From contig NZ_RSCL01000007.1 of NCBI RefSeq assembly GCF_003991905.1, positions 95,674 to 159,673 on the forward strand: 64,000 nt of DNA, given 5' to 3'. The DNA is from Dulcicalothrix desertica PCC 7102 (GTDB taxonomy: Bacteria > Cyanobacteriota > Cyanobacteriia > Cyanobacteriales > Nostocaceae). The notes beneath the pieces are model-generated. The model made no database searches, was not told where the DNA came from, and was given only the letters and a program-made list of their open reading frames with translations. Both the position numbers and the translations under genes were made by a program. Of this stretch, positions 56,101 through 63,289 are shown piece by piece; the first letter of the stretch is position 1, and every line of letters begins with the position of its first letter.

Positions 56101-56180
56101 GAGTCATTGGGAGTTTTAATTTGTAAATCGTAAGTTTCAGTTTGATCAAGTTTTTGTGTATTCCACAGAAAAAGCGGCAA
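53121..56180 (-). CDS. lanM: class II lanthionine synthetase (LanM), CCG-type
   Basis: 1019 residues. The N-terminal dehydratase domain (DUF4135, about 160-560) has G-L-K-L-I-Y-K-P-K and G-G-N-D-C-H-C-E-N-L with V-D-V-E-T-L-L-H-P. The C-terminal LanC cyclase has zinc ligands in S-W-C-H-G (C889) and L-C-C-G-N (C934, C935). The C-C-G form, instead of C-H-G, marks the ProcM-like three-cysteine zinc site. It dehydrates Ser/Thr and forms thioether rings. The start is a TTG inside a hairpin, no ATG is available, and about 50 N-terminal residues usual in LanM are missing. Only two GGCGCC sites. Confidence 0.9.
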   Translation of the reverse strand: MPLFLWNTQKLDQTETYDLQIKTPNDSEEALAFEDLFLPIIQVARQKLLIYLKSSNLSCYHSRLELLSESAYLAIEHRLLSQLVNLCEKTLEFEFSHFRPFKYNLLNLLGVEADFSDEKTHYQAFVQQNLQDGLLAFFRKYPVLGRLIATQIDFWVESTAEFLQRLQKDIIDISKLFQVQQNNKEFTNFLGKVTKVSPNLSDRHNQGSCVIALTFESGLKLIYKPKNMGLQVAYNELLDWCNQRKVFLPFKILKVLERQDYGWIEYVEQTPCLSKEAAQNFYKRAGMLLCLIYALGGNDCHCENLIASGEYPVLVDVETLLHPDVKQVENDVEKADLPLISQQLFDTVVNTGLLPCWELSPDKRTAYDISGFGNLEQQELLSRILQWKDINTDKMHQRYENVMMPAEKNIPFLKEMSLSPNDYLGELVEGFQQMYHFLVEQRQNLLADSAPLRKLQEQQVRFLFRNTKVYNTILKNTFIPKLLQNGIDWSIELDILARAFLITQNKPKDWSIYHSELAQMLQLDIPYFIACSNSDDLTIKLDKPIKGYFKEPSYGQVISRLQKLNKIDLNLQVSIIQGTFSAMIANLSANEYSETEKKLTLDSVDYSNCNVQDQLLSKAQDIASEICANAIQIENSGITWLGFSYLPSVNRFQLKFSDKDFYEGNCGIALFLAALDYVNKKSQFRDLVLEALQYTRRVVQICDSELAHKFVKIIGVGGATGIGSIIYSLVRISNFIREPELVEDALKFSALITPEIIAADRKLDVIDGTAGTILALLALYRETNNITVLEKAIACGKHLLNHQISIDGLPKAWKTNENQPLTGFSHGAAGISYALLRLYAVTDDVAYLEAAQEGIAYENKFFSSDSKNWSDLRSIALENGQPGFPVSWCHGAVGIALARLGGISTLATDEIYQNIEIALETIQKSTLHSVDHLCCGNLGQCEALLVAAQKLSRPELFKMAQQKIAGVIHRAEKNRGYKLFANLPTQVLNPGFFQGTPGIGYEFLRLAYPEALPSVLLWE

Positions 56181-56200
56181 CCATCGGGTGCCGCTTTTGA
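56165..56200 (-). terminator. terminator/attenuator-like hairpin at the lanM start
   Basis: AAAGCGGCA and TGCCGCTTT (56171-56179 and 56189-56197) pair perfectly over 9 bp with a 9-base loop. Read on the minus strand the second arm runs into TTTTTCTG, so it looks like an intrinsic terminator. It separates the small-protein gene from lanM and covers the lanM TTG start, as attenuators between lanA and downstream genes can do. Confidence 0.6.
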
Positions 56201-56229
56201 TAGCTTCTTATAATCAAGTGATTTACAGT

Positions 56230-56385
56230 CTAATAGAAAAAATTGTGAAAATGATAAATCTGTGAGCAAACATAATTCATTACTAAATTTAGCAACACCG
56301 TATACGAATTTGCTAGCACAGGTAAAGCAGTGCTTGTTACAACTAAGGTTGCACCAGCGAAAATTATAGCAAATTTATTTTTCAT
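56230..56385 (-). CDS. 51-residue Sec-signal small protein upstream of lanM
   Basis: The ATG at 56385 follows AAGAAG by about eight bases. The first 25 residues are a clean signal peptide (M-K-N-K-F-A-I-I-F-A-G-A-T-L, cleavage after L-P-V-L-A). The remaining 26 residues contain S, T, one C, then S and many aromatics (N-S-Y-T-V near the start, V-C-S-Q-I-Y-H-F-H near the end). It precedes the hairpin and lanM on the same strand. It might be a lanthipeptide precursor with an unusual Sec leader, or the remnant of a secreted protein. The length is too short to place in a family. Confidence 0.5.
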   Translation of the reverse strand: MKNKFAIIFAGATLVVTSTALPVLANSYTVLLNLVMNYVCSQIYHFHNFFY

Positions 56386-56524
56386 ATATTACTTCTTAGA
56401 TAATCGGTTTTTTGATTAAGCCTCTGACTAATTCCTAATCAAAATAATATTATGTAAAAGTGAGTTTGCTAATTAACTATATTTTGCTATTAATTGAACA
56501 GTTCGTTAATTATTTTGATAATTA

Positions 56525-56872
56525 TTAGGCAATTCTGCCCTTTATAAGCACAGTAAGAGTTGATTTATAAAGCAAACATTTAACTTGTGTATGTTGGGTT
56601 TGACTCAATAACATATTAACCCAAGTCATAAATGCACCCCGTTCTGGGTCGTACTTGTCGAGATTCTTACAGATATACAAAAATAGGTCTTGTACTGCCT
56701 CCTGATAAATTTGTTCGTAAGCTCCTTGGAATTGACCTCTATACGGGTGACAAAGTTTGCCTGAGCGGTATATCCCATCGATTAGTTTTGATAAGGTTAT
56801 TCCTCTAGCAGCTGACAAGAGCGAGTCTTGTTTTGCTTGTAGAGCTAGCTCTTGAAGCTGTTGCTCGTTCAT
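56525..56872 (-). pseudogene. truncated sigma-70-like protein
   Basis: 115 residues. The first 87 match small cyanobacterial sigma-70-family proteins (L-A-L-Q-A-K-Q, S-G-K-L-C-H-P-Y-R-G-Q-F, then a region-2-like N-L-D-K-Y-D-P-E-R-G-A-F-M-T-W-V-N). After L-L-S the sequence becomes unrelated and stops, so the C-terminal half is lost. The break suggests insertion or rearrangement at about 56610. It lies 139 bp upstream of the small secreted-protein gene. Confidence 0.65.
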
Positions 56873-57314
56873 ATATCCATTTATGAAAATTGTATTTCTC
56901 TAAAAACTATCGGATGGTCATCGTGGCTTTTATCTAAATGTATGGCAAAGTTTACAAAAATTTACATTCTGACTTTTTGAGGAGGCTTCCCGTGGCGCCA
57001 GTTTTGAAGAAGTTTCTTTTCTCTCAAACGGAGAAATGTCCTATATTGATCTTAATTTCTCTTTCTTTGTGCCCTTTGTGACGAGAGTGGTTTATTCCTC
57101 TCTTCTCCATGTCCTCTGCGCCCCTGTGGTAAAAAGACTTGACTGCACAGGCTATAAGCCTATGCTACAAGACCGCAATGCCATGCTTTAATCTCAATAC
57201 AAAGTCGATACGAACTCGATATACTCAAGCGTGAACTCAACAGGCGCCACGTAAGAATGAGTTTAGCAGAGGTCAAACCAACCCTGCTTAAACTAAAACT
57301 CATTATATATAGTT
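56873..57314. other. spacer with degenerate CTCTGTG-type repeat
   Basis: 442 bp without a gene. A degenerate repeat of the type CCTCTGCGCCCCTGTGGTAA lies at 57094-57131 (relatives at 32481-32505, 61299-61330 and 62083-62111). GGCGCC sites at 56994 and 57243 mark the return to resident DNA. The right end holds the promoter of the chimeric WD40 gene; no clear boxes. Confidence 0.5.
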
Positions 57315-60300
57315 ATGAAATTAGCCTTACCTACATTTTCTTCTGGAGCTTATACATTAGCTGCTATGTTACTGCTGGGTTTCTCGGCGCCGATGGTTAC
57401 ACCAATCTTCGCTTCTGAGAATATTGATGCTTGTAGTTCACTTGAATTAGCACGTCAAAATACACCAGAAGATTTGTCAAGCATAAAACGTTTTCAGCAG
57501 GAATGTGAAAAAGCATCACTTGATGGGGTTTCCAAAGCAACGCAAACAATTCGTCTTGACCCTAAAAATGAAGAAGCTTATTATCAGCGTGGAAACTCTT
57601 ACCAGCAACTTGGTAATTACAAAGCAGCAGTGGCAGACTATACCGAAGTTATTAACCTAAATACAGGTCGGTTTGGTTTAAGCAGTGTTGCATACTGGCA
57701 AAGAGCTAGAGCTTATGACAAGTTAGGCGAAAAGCAGAAAGCAATCTCAGATTTAAATAAATTGCTTGGTAAGGATAGTGTTAATGCTGATAATTATTTA
57801 TTAAGAGCTAGACTTTATAAAGATTTAGGAGAGAAAGAGAAAGCCATTGCTTCTCCTTTACAACGTTTAGATATATTTGTCGAAGAATTTTTATTAGAAA
57901 CAATCAAAAGCCAAATCGTTATTTTTATTGATGAAATTGATAGTATTTTAAGCCTAAGTTTTCAGGGGGATGATTTTTTTGCTTGGATTAGAAGTTGTTA
58001 TGAAAAGCGTAATTTAAATTATGAATATAATCGTTTAACTTTTGTTATTATTGGGGTAGCAACACCAAGCGATTTAATTGCTGACAAAGTACGAACACCT
58101 TTTAATATTGGTCGTGCAATTCAACTTGATGGCTTTAAATTACATGAAATTTCACCTTTAGCAGCAGGGTTAACAGGAAAAATTGAAGATAGACAAGCTA
58201 TTTTACAAGAAGTTTTAGCTTGGACTGGGGGACAACCCTTTCTAACACAGAAATTATGTGATTTGTTAGTTTCTTCCCAAAACGCAAATTACGCTTCTAT
58301 CAGCGATATTGTGATAAAGCTTCTTGAAAACTGGGAATCACAAGATGAACCACCCCATTTAAAGACAATCAGAGATAGAATATTGATGAGCAGGCAAAAT
58401 ACAGGTGCCTTGCTCGGTTTATATCAGAATATTTTACAATTAAGACAAATACCTGCTTTAGATAGTCCAGAACAAATTGAATTACGATTATCGGGACTTG
58501 TTGTAGAGCAAGATGGATATTTAAGAGTTTATAACCGCATTTACGCAACTGTCTTTGATTTACATTGGGTAGAAAAAGCTTTAAGTAATTTAAGACCTTA
58601 TTCAGAAGCATTATCAGCTTGGTTTGCTTCAAATTGTCAAGATAATTCTAGACTACTGCAAGGACTAGCACTAGAGGAAGCAAAAAATTGGGCAGCTAAC
58701 AAAAGTTTAACTGAACAAGATTATCAGTTTTTAGCAGCCAGTAATGAATTAGAAAAACAAGTAATAAGTAACGCACTAGCGCTTCAAGAAGAAGAAAGTC
58801 GCATCTTGGCACAAGCTAATCATACTTTAACAACAGCGCAACATCAAGCTAAACGACAAATTCGCATAGGCGCCGGAGTTTTCATTTGCTCTATAATTGG
58901 AGCAGCTATTGCTTTTACCGGAGCAACTAAACAATTACAAGAAGTTCAAGAAGGTACAGTGATAGAACAAACAGGAGTAGCAGCAATACAACAGTTTGAA
59001 ACAAAGCAAATTGAATCTTTAGCGACAGCTATAGATGCAGGACAAAAGTTAAAACAACTGATAAATAATAGAGATATAGAAAAATATCCTGCAACTAGCC
59101 CGCTTTTAGCATTACAATCAATTCTTGCTAATATTCGCGAAGTAAAACAATTTACACCTCACAAAGAGGAAATTACGAGTTTAAATTGGAGCCATGATGG
59201 AAAGTACCTTATTACCGCTTCTATTGATAACACTGCTCGTATTTGGAATTTGTCAGGTAAACTCATAACAGAATTAAAAGGACATAAAGGAGGTGCCTTT
59301 TATGCTAAGTTTAGCCCAGATGATAAACATATTATTACTACTTCGTTTGATGATAGAATAGTTCGTATCTGGAATCGCGCGGGTAAACAATTAGCTGTAT
59401 TGAAACCTCAAGGTTCTATAATAGGCGCCGATTTTAGTCCAAATGGTAAACTTATAATTACAAAGGATGAACAATCAGTAAGAAAAACTCTGCCTGATAG
59501 TAGAAATTATATAGACAGTAATATTTCAGTGCGCCTTTGGAATTTATCTGGTAATGTATTACTACAACTTAAACATCCAGGTAGAGTTAATAGTGCTAGT
59601 TTTAGTCCGGATAGTAAATATATTCTCACAGCTTCTGATGATAATGTAGCGCGCGTTTGGGATACATCGGGTAACTTATTAAGAACGATAACAGGACACA
59701 AAACAGGTTTGAGAAGCGCTCGTTGGAGTCCTAATGGTAAATATATTCTAACTATCTCTGATAATGCATATCTTTGGGACATCTCAGGTAAGCTTTACAG
59801 GCAATTTCAACTAAACAAAGAATGGGGTATTGGAGATGCTGGTTTTAGTCCCGATAATAAACATATCTTCGTATCAACTCTTAAAAAAACTCTAGTTTGG
59901 AATTTATCAGGTAGGTTGGTAAGGGAAATCGAAAATCAGAAACAATTAAATAGCCATGTAGAATTTAGTCCTGATGGTAAACGAATTTTTACAACCGATG
60001 AGACTATAAAAGTATGGGATATAAGAGATGAAGCTTCAAAAGCATGGGATTCATCAAGTGATTTAATTACCACAATATCAGGAAATCAAAGAAGTCCTCG
60101 TTGGAGTCCAGATGGAAAATATCTTGTTACTTTAGGAAAAGATCGAATCGTTCGTATGTGGGATTTATCCGATAGATTACCAGCAACAGTAATCAACTCA
60201 CAATATATGATGACGATAGAAAATTGGAGTCCTGATAGTAGATATATTGTTAGCTCAACTGGCAAATACATAGTCATTTGGGACAACTATGGTAAACAGT

Positions 60301-61253
60301 TAGCAAAATTTCCCGGACATTCCGATTTTATTAATAGCGCAAATTTTAGTCCAGATGGAAAGCGTATTGTCACAGCATCAAATGATAAAACAGCGCGCGT
60401 TTGGGATACTTCCGGAAAACAGTTATTATCGCTTTCTGGACATAAAAATAGTTTACTATATGCTGCTTTTAGCCCAGATGGTAAGTATATTATGACCACA
60501 ACAAGCAATGATACCAATAAGGAAACTAAAATTTGGACAAATTCGGGTAAATTAATAAGTACATTCCCATCCAGAGGTATGACTTGGAGTCCTAATAGTA
60601 AATATATTATGTCTATATATAATTATGACGGTAAAACCTACTCTAGTTTATGGAATCTTGCAGGTAAAAAAATAGTTGAATTTCCAGGGAGTAAAAATAA
60701 TTATTTTGGCGCCAACTTTAGTGCAGATAGTGAACATATTGTGACAACTGAAGGTGGTACAGCAAGCATTTGGAATATATCCGGGCAAAAGTTATTAGAT
60801 ATTAAAACAAATCAAGATATTTATAACGCTAGTTTTAGTTCAGATGGAAAGCAAATTATCACAGTTTCCTTAGATAATAAAGTTATTATTTGGGATACTT
60901 CAGGCAAAGAATTAATTGAAATACCGCATTCAGATGTAGTTGTGTATGCTAAATTTAGTCCAGACGGTAAACGCATTGCCACAGTATCAAATGATAAAAT
61001 TCGTATATGGGATATATTGGGTAGGCTACTTGCAGAGTATAAGTACTCATCGCCATTTGTATCGCCAATATATTTTAGCCCTGACAGTAAATATATTTTC
61101 GCGCAAATTGCTGGCGTTCAATCTTCTAACGTGCAAATTTGGCGCCTTGAAGAATTAGATACACTATTAACGCGCGGGTGCAACTGGTTAAAAGATTATC
61201 TAACTACCCAACCTCAAATGCAAGAAAAATTAAAAGCTTGCTCAAATAAATAA
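57315..61253 (+). CDS. chimeric protein: signal-TPR, half AAA domain, TM, WD40 repeats
   Basis: 1312 residues. Residues 1-35 are a signal peptide and about 75-180 are TPR units, as in secreted TPR proteins. At about 180 the sequence switches to the second half of a cyanobacterial AAA-like protein (S-P-L-Q-R-L-D-I-F-V-E-E-F-L, Walker B I-V-I-F-I-D-E-I-D-S-I-L), but the expected first half with Walker A (G-K-S) is absent. A membrane helix lies near 515-535 (G-V-F-I-C-S-I-I-G-A-A-I-A). About 14 WD40 repeats follow with F-S-P-D-G-K and V-R-I-W-D motifs. Probably a fusion created by deletion. The ATPase should be inactive. Confidence 0.85.
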   Translation: MKLALPTFSSGAYTLAAMLLLGFSAPMVTPIFASENIDACSSLELARQNTPEDLSSIKRFQQECEKASLDGVSKATQTIRLDPKNEEAYYQRGNSYQQLGNYKAAVADYTEVINLNTGRFGLSSVAYWQRARAYDKLGEKQKAISDLNKLLGKDSVNADNYLLRARLYKDLGEKEKAIASPLQRLDIFVEEFLLETIKSQIVIFIDEIDSILSLSFQGDDFFAWIRSCYEKRNLNYEYNRLTFVIIGVATPSDLIADKVRTPFNIGRAIQLDGFKLHEISPLAAGLTGKIEDRQAILQEVLAWTGGQPFLTQKLCDLLVSSQNANYASISDIVIKLLENWESQDEPPHLKTIRDRILMSRQNTGALLGLYQNILQLRQIPALDSPEQIELRLSGLVVEQDGYLRVYNRIYATVFDLHWVEKALSNLRPYSEALSAWFASNCQDNSRLLQGLALEEAKNWAANKSLTEQDYQFLAASNELEKQVISNALALQEEESRILAQANHTLTTAQHQAKRQIRIGAGVFICSIIGAAIAFTGATKQLQEVQEGTVIEQTGVAAIQQFETKQIESLATAIDAGQKLKQLINNRDIEKYPATSPLLALQSILANIREVKQFTPHKEEITSLNWSHDGKYLITASIDNTARIWNLSGKLITELKGHKGGAFYAKFSPDDKHIITTSFDDRIVRIWNRAGKQLAVLKPQGSIIGADFSPNGKLIITKDEQSVRKTLPDSRNYIDSNISVRLWNLSGNVLLQLKHPGRVNSASFSPDSKYILTASDDNVARVWDTSGNLLRTITGHKTGLRSARWSPNGKYILTISDNAYLWDISGKLYRQFQLNKEWGIGDAGFSPDNKHIFVSTLKKTLVWNLSGRLVREIENQKQLNSHVEFSPDGKRIFTTDETIKVWDIRDEASKAWDSSSDLITTISGNQRSPRWSPDGKYLVTLGKDRIVRMWDLSDRLPATVINSQYMMTIENWSPDSRYIVSSTGKYIVIWDNYGKQLAKFPGHSDFINSANFSPDGKRIVTASNDKTARVWDTSGKQLLSLSGHKNSLLYAAFSPDGKYIMTTTSNDTNKETKIWTNSGKLISTFPSRGMTWSPNSKYIMSIYNYDGKTYSSLWNLAGKKIVEFPGSKNNYFGANFSADSEHIVTTEGGTASIWNISGQKLLDIKTNQDIYNASFSSDGKQIITVSLDNKVIIWDTSGKELIEIPHSDVVVYAKFSPDGKRIATVSNDKIRIWDILGRLLAEYKYSSPFVSPIYFSPDSKYIFAQIAGVQSSNVQIWRLEELDTLLTRGCNWLKDYLTTQPQMQEKLKACSNK

Positions 61254-61264
61254 TCCTTTCTTGT

Positions 61265-61286
61265 GGAACAGGCATCCTTGCCTGTG
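61265..61286. repeat. dispersed palindrome family B, copy 3
   Basis: GAACAGGCATCCTTGCCTGT hairpin shortly after the WD40 gene's stop; a CACAGAGACACAGAGAG-type element follows at 61299-61330. Confidence 0.75.
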
Positions 61287-61411
61287 CAGCTAAGTCTACC
61301 ACAGAGACACAGAGAGCGCAGAGAGATAAGAAAGACTAGCGCCAAAGCTATAGCATTTATTAAACAGCAGTTAGTTAAAATAGTACAAGTTTAGTGACAG
61401 AATAATCTCAA

Positions 61412-61756
61412 TTATTTTGTCTCCTGAACTAAATATTGACTTAGATTGTACAATAATCGTTGGTGCCTTTCTGATGAAATTGTACCAATCGACCCAGTTA
61501 CAATGTTTCGATAGACAACAGCTAAGAAAGTTAACCTAATAACGGATGCACGAACTAATCCACTGGCTTGGAAATCGTCATCACCAGGTGAAATTATTTC
61601 ATCAAAATTAGGGGTATATTGTTTTAATTGTGCGCTAACGCCACATACTAAAAAATCCTGAAATTTTGGCATTTCTCTTAAAACAAGCACAGGACGATTT
61701 TTGATTTCTCCGTTTGCTTGCAAAATAGACGTTATAATAATATTACCTTCTCTCAT
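61412..61756 (-). CDS. MazF/PemK-like toxin
   Basis: 114 residues beginning M-R-E-G-N-I-I-I-T, with N-R-P-V-L-V-L-R-E and V-C-G-V-S in the usual MazF positions and a V-R-A-S-V-I-R-L segment that replaces the R-S/T active-site strand. Likely an mRNA interferase. It overlaps the upstream antitoxin gene by 14 bases. Confidence 0.75.
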   Translation of the reverse strand: MREGNIIITSILQANGEIKNRPVLVLREMPKFQDFLVCGVSAQLKQYTPNFDEIISPGDDDFQASGLVRASVIRLTFLAVVYRNIVTGSIGTISSERHQRLLYNLSQYLVQETK

Positions 61757-61982
61757 AATCAGGGTTATGCTCTTTAATTGACTCTAAAGTATATTCAGGT
61801 TCATCTTCCCCATAGCATTGATTTAAATTTTCAAGTGCCCAATTTCCCCAACTTTCTCTTTCCTGCGTATCGCTTTCTAAAGACATAGGTATAATGATAA
61901 GTTTTGTTCCTTCAGGAATAGATACAGGCTCAAGTAATTCTATTTTACCGTCTTTAACAATTGCTAAATGTTGTAAAGTCAT
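61743..61982 (-). CDS. antitoxin of the MazF-like pair
   Basis: 79 residues. The N-terminus (L-A-I-V-K-D-G-K-I-E-L-L-E-P-V-S-I-P-E-G-T-K-L) is a short beta domain like DUF104/AbrB-type antitoxins. The C-terminal part is acidic (Y-G-E-D-E-P-E-Y) for toxin binding. The 14-base overlap indicates translational coupling. It is the third toxin-antitoxin module with a MazF-like toxin in the window. Confidence 0.72.
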   Translation of the reverse strand: MTLQHLAIVKDGKIELLEPVSIPEGTKLIIIPMSLESDTQERESWGNWALENLNQCYGEDEPEYTLESIKEHNPDYERR

Positions 61983-62160
61983 TATGATATCTCCATATTT
62001 ATTTATATTTTATCAGTTTTCTCTTAGCATATACAAGTTGCCTCACCTACGGTAAAACAATCAGATGAATAAATAGAAATATCTCTCTGTGTTCTCTATG
62101 TCTCTGTGGTAATATAAATTTGACTTAAATTCTATGTTGATAATTATAACCTTGGAAAAT

Positions 62161-62239
62161 CCCCCCTAGCCCCCCTTGATAAGGGGGGAAAAAGAGGGTT
62201 TTTCTTAGCCCCCCCTTATTAAGGGGGGGTTGGGGGGGA
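62161..62239. repeat. C/G-run palindromes (family C), two in tandem
   Basis: CCCCCCTTGATAAGGGGGG at about 62170-62188 and CCCCCCCTTATTAAGGGGGGG at about 62209-62229. Related to 27049-27080 and 32541-32574. They lie between the stop of the M48-like gene and the toxin-antitoxin module. Confidence 0.8.
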
Positions 62240-62252
62240 TTAAAGTTTAAAT

Positions 62253-63176
62253 TTAATTACTCTCATCCCAATCTGTCATAAAGTCCCATTCTGAGTCTTC
62301 ATTATTATTATTTTCTTCTACAATTTCTGTTTGTGCTATAACTGGTTCTCTACCTTGGAGTAAGTTATCATAGGCGCCTGAGTCAATCCACTTTAATAGT
62401 TCAGATGCTCGCATTACAGCCCAAGGAAAAGTATATTCCATAAAGCTGAAAGTTTTGGCAAATTTACTTAAATTATCAAGTTTGTCTAATTCAAAAGCAC
62501 GAGCTTGTATCTCAAAATCATTAATTGTATCTTCATTAAGATAGTCAGATGGTAGACCACCCATTTTCATTAAAGTTTTAATAGCTGCATCTTTATCTTG
62601 ACATGCCAACAAACCCGCGCGGTCGGCAGTAAATTCTGACATTATCATCCAATTATATAACGCAATTTCTAAACCATTTGCCGCTAATCCACCCATACCA
62701 AGCGTTGTGGCGCCTATAATATTTTTTAATACTGGCATGACTTTAGCCATTTGTTGGTATGCTAAATATTTCCCTTTAATCAGAGCAAGTTCGTGTCCAA
62801 ATAGAAACATTAGCTCGTTATGCTCAAGCCATTCCATCCCTTCTAAGTTTATCCCAACTACTGGCTTTTCTACTCCTATTGCATAAGCTTGAATATGTCC
62901 GGTTCCGCGAAATACGTAAAGCTCTGGAATGGGTGTAACATCTAAAATATTACAAGTTTCATTAAAAGCATTATAAAGGTGTGGAAAGTTGCGAGGTGTG
63001 ACTTTGAAGTCACCTCCCATTACTTGCATATGGAGTAGTTTATCAATCCCAAATTCGTTGACTTTCTTTAGTAACGTGGGTAATACAGGAGTGCGTTCTA
63101 ATGACACAAGCGCTCTACGGTCAGCTGGATGTTCGTAAACTTGTGTTTTTAAGCCTGGAAATTGTATTCTTGCCAT
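62253..63176 (-). CDS. M48-like peptidase homologue with degenerate zinc motif
   Basis: 307 residues. The fold markers of M48 (HtpX/Ste24-like) proteins are present: F-G-H-E-L-A-L-I-K-G-K-Y near 128 and S-E-F-T-A-D-R-A-G-L-L-A-C near 190. However, the second histidine of HEXXH is leucine (H-E-L-A-L), so zinc binding should fail. The C-terminal tail is acidic (N-N-N-N-E-D-S-E-W). It may be a catalytically inactive or altered member. No signal peptide. Confidence 0.78.
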   Translation of the reverse strand: MARIQFPGLKTQVYEHPADRRALVSLERTPVLPTLLKKVNEFGIDKLLHMQVMGGDFKVTPRNFPHLYNAFNETCNILDVTPIPELYVFRGTGHIQAYAIGVEKPVVGINLEGMEWLEHNELMFLFGHELALIKGKYLAYQQMAKVMPVLKNIIGATTLGMGGLAANGLEIALYNWMIMSEFTADRAGLLACQDKDAAIKTLMKMGGLPSDYLNEDTINDFEIQARAFELDKLDNLSKFAKTFSFMEYTFPWAVMRASELLKWIDSGAYDNLLQGREPVIAQTEIVEENNNNEDSEWDFMTDWDESN

Positions 63177-63289
63177 AAGTTTATTGTATTTTATAACTTT
63201 AAAAGCAAATTTCCGGAATTTGGATAAAGTAAAGTGAAGCTAAATAAAAATTTATTATAGGATATGTAGCCCTTAACAAACAGAGTGCA

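Noticed and set aside
56087-56269. 60-codon frame overlapping the lanM start, considered as lanthipeptide precursor
   Set aside because: It starts at TTG without a ribosome site, overlaps the lanM 5' end and the hairpin, and has no leader-like pattern, although it contains three Cys.
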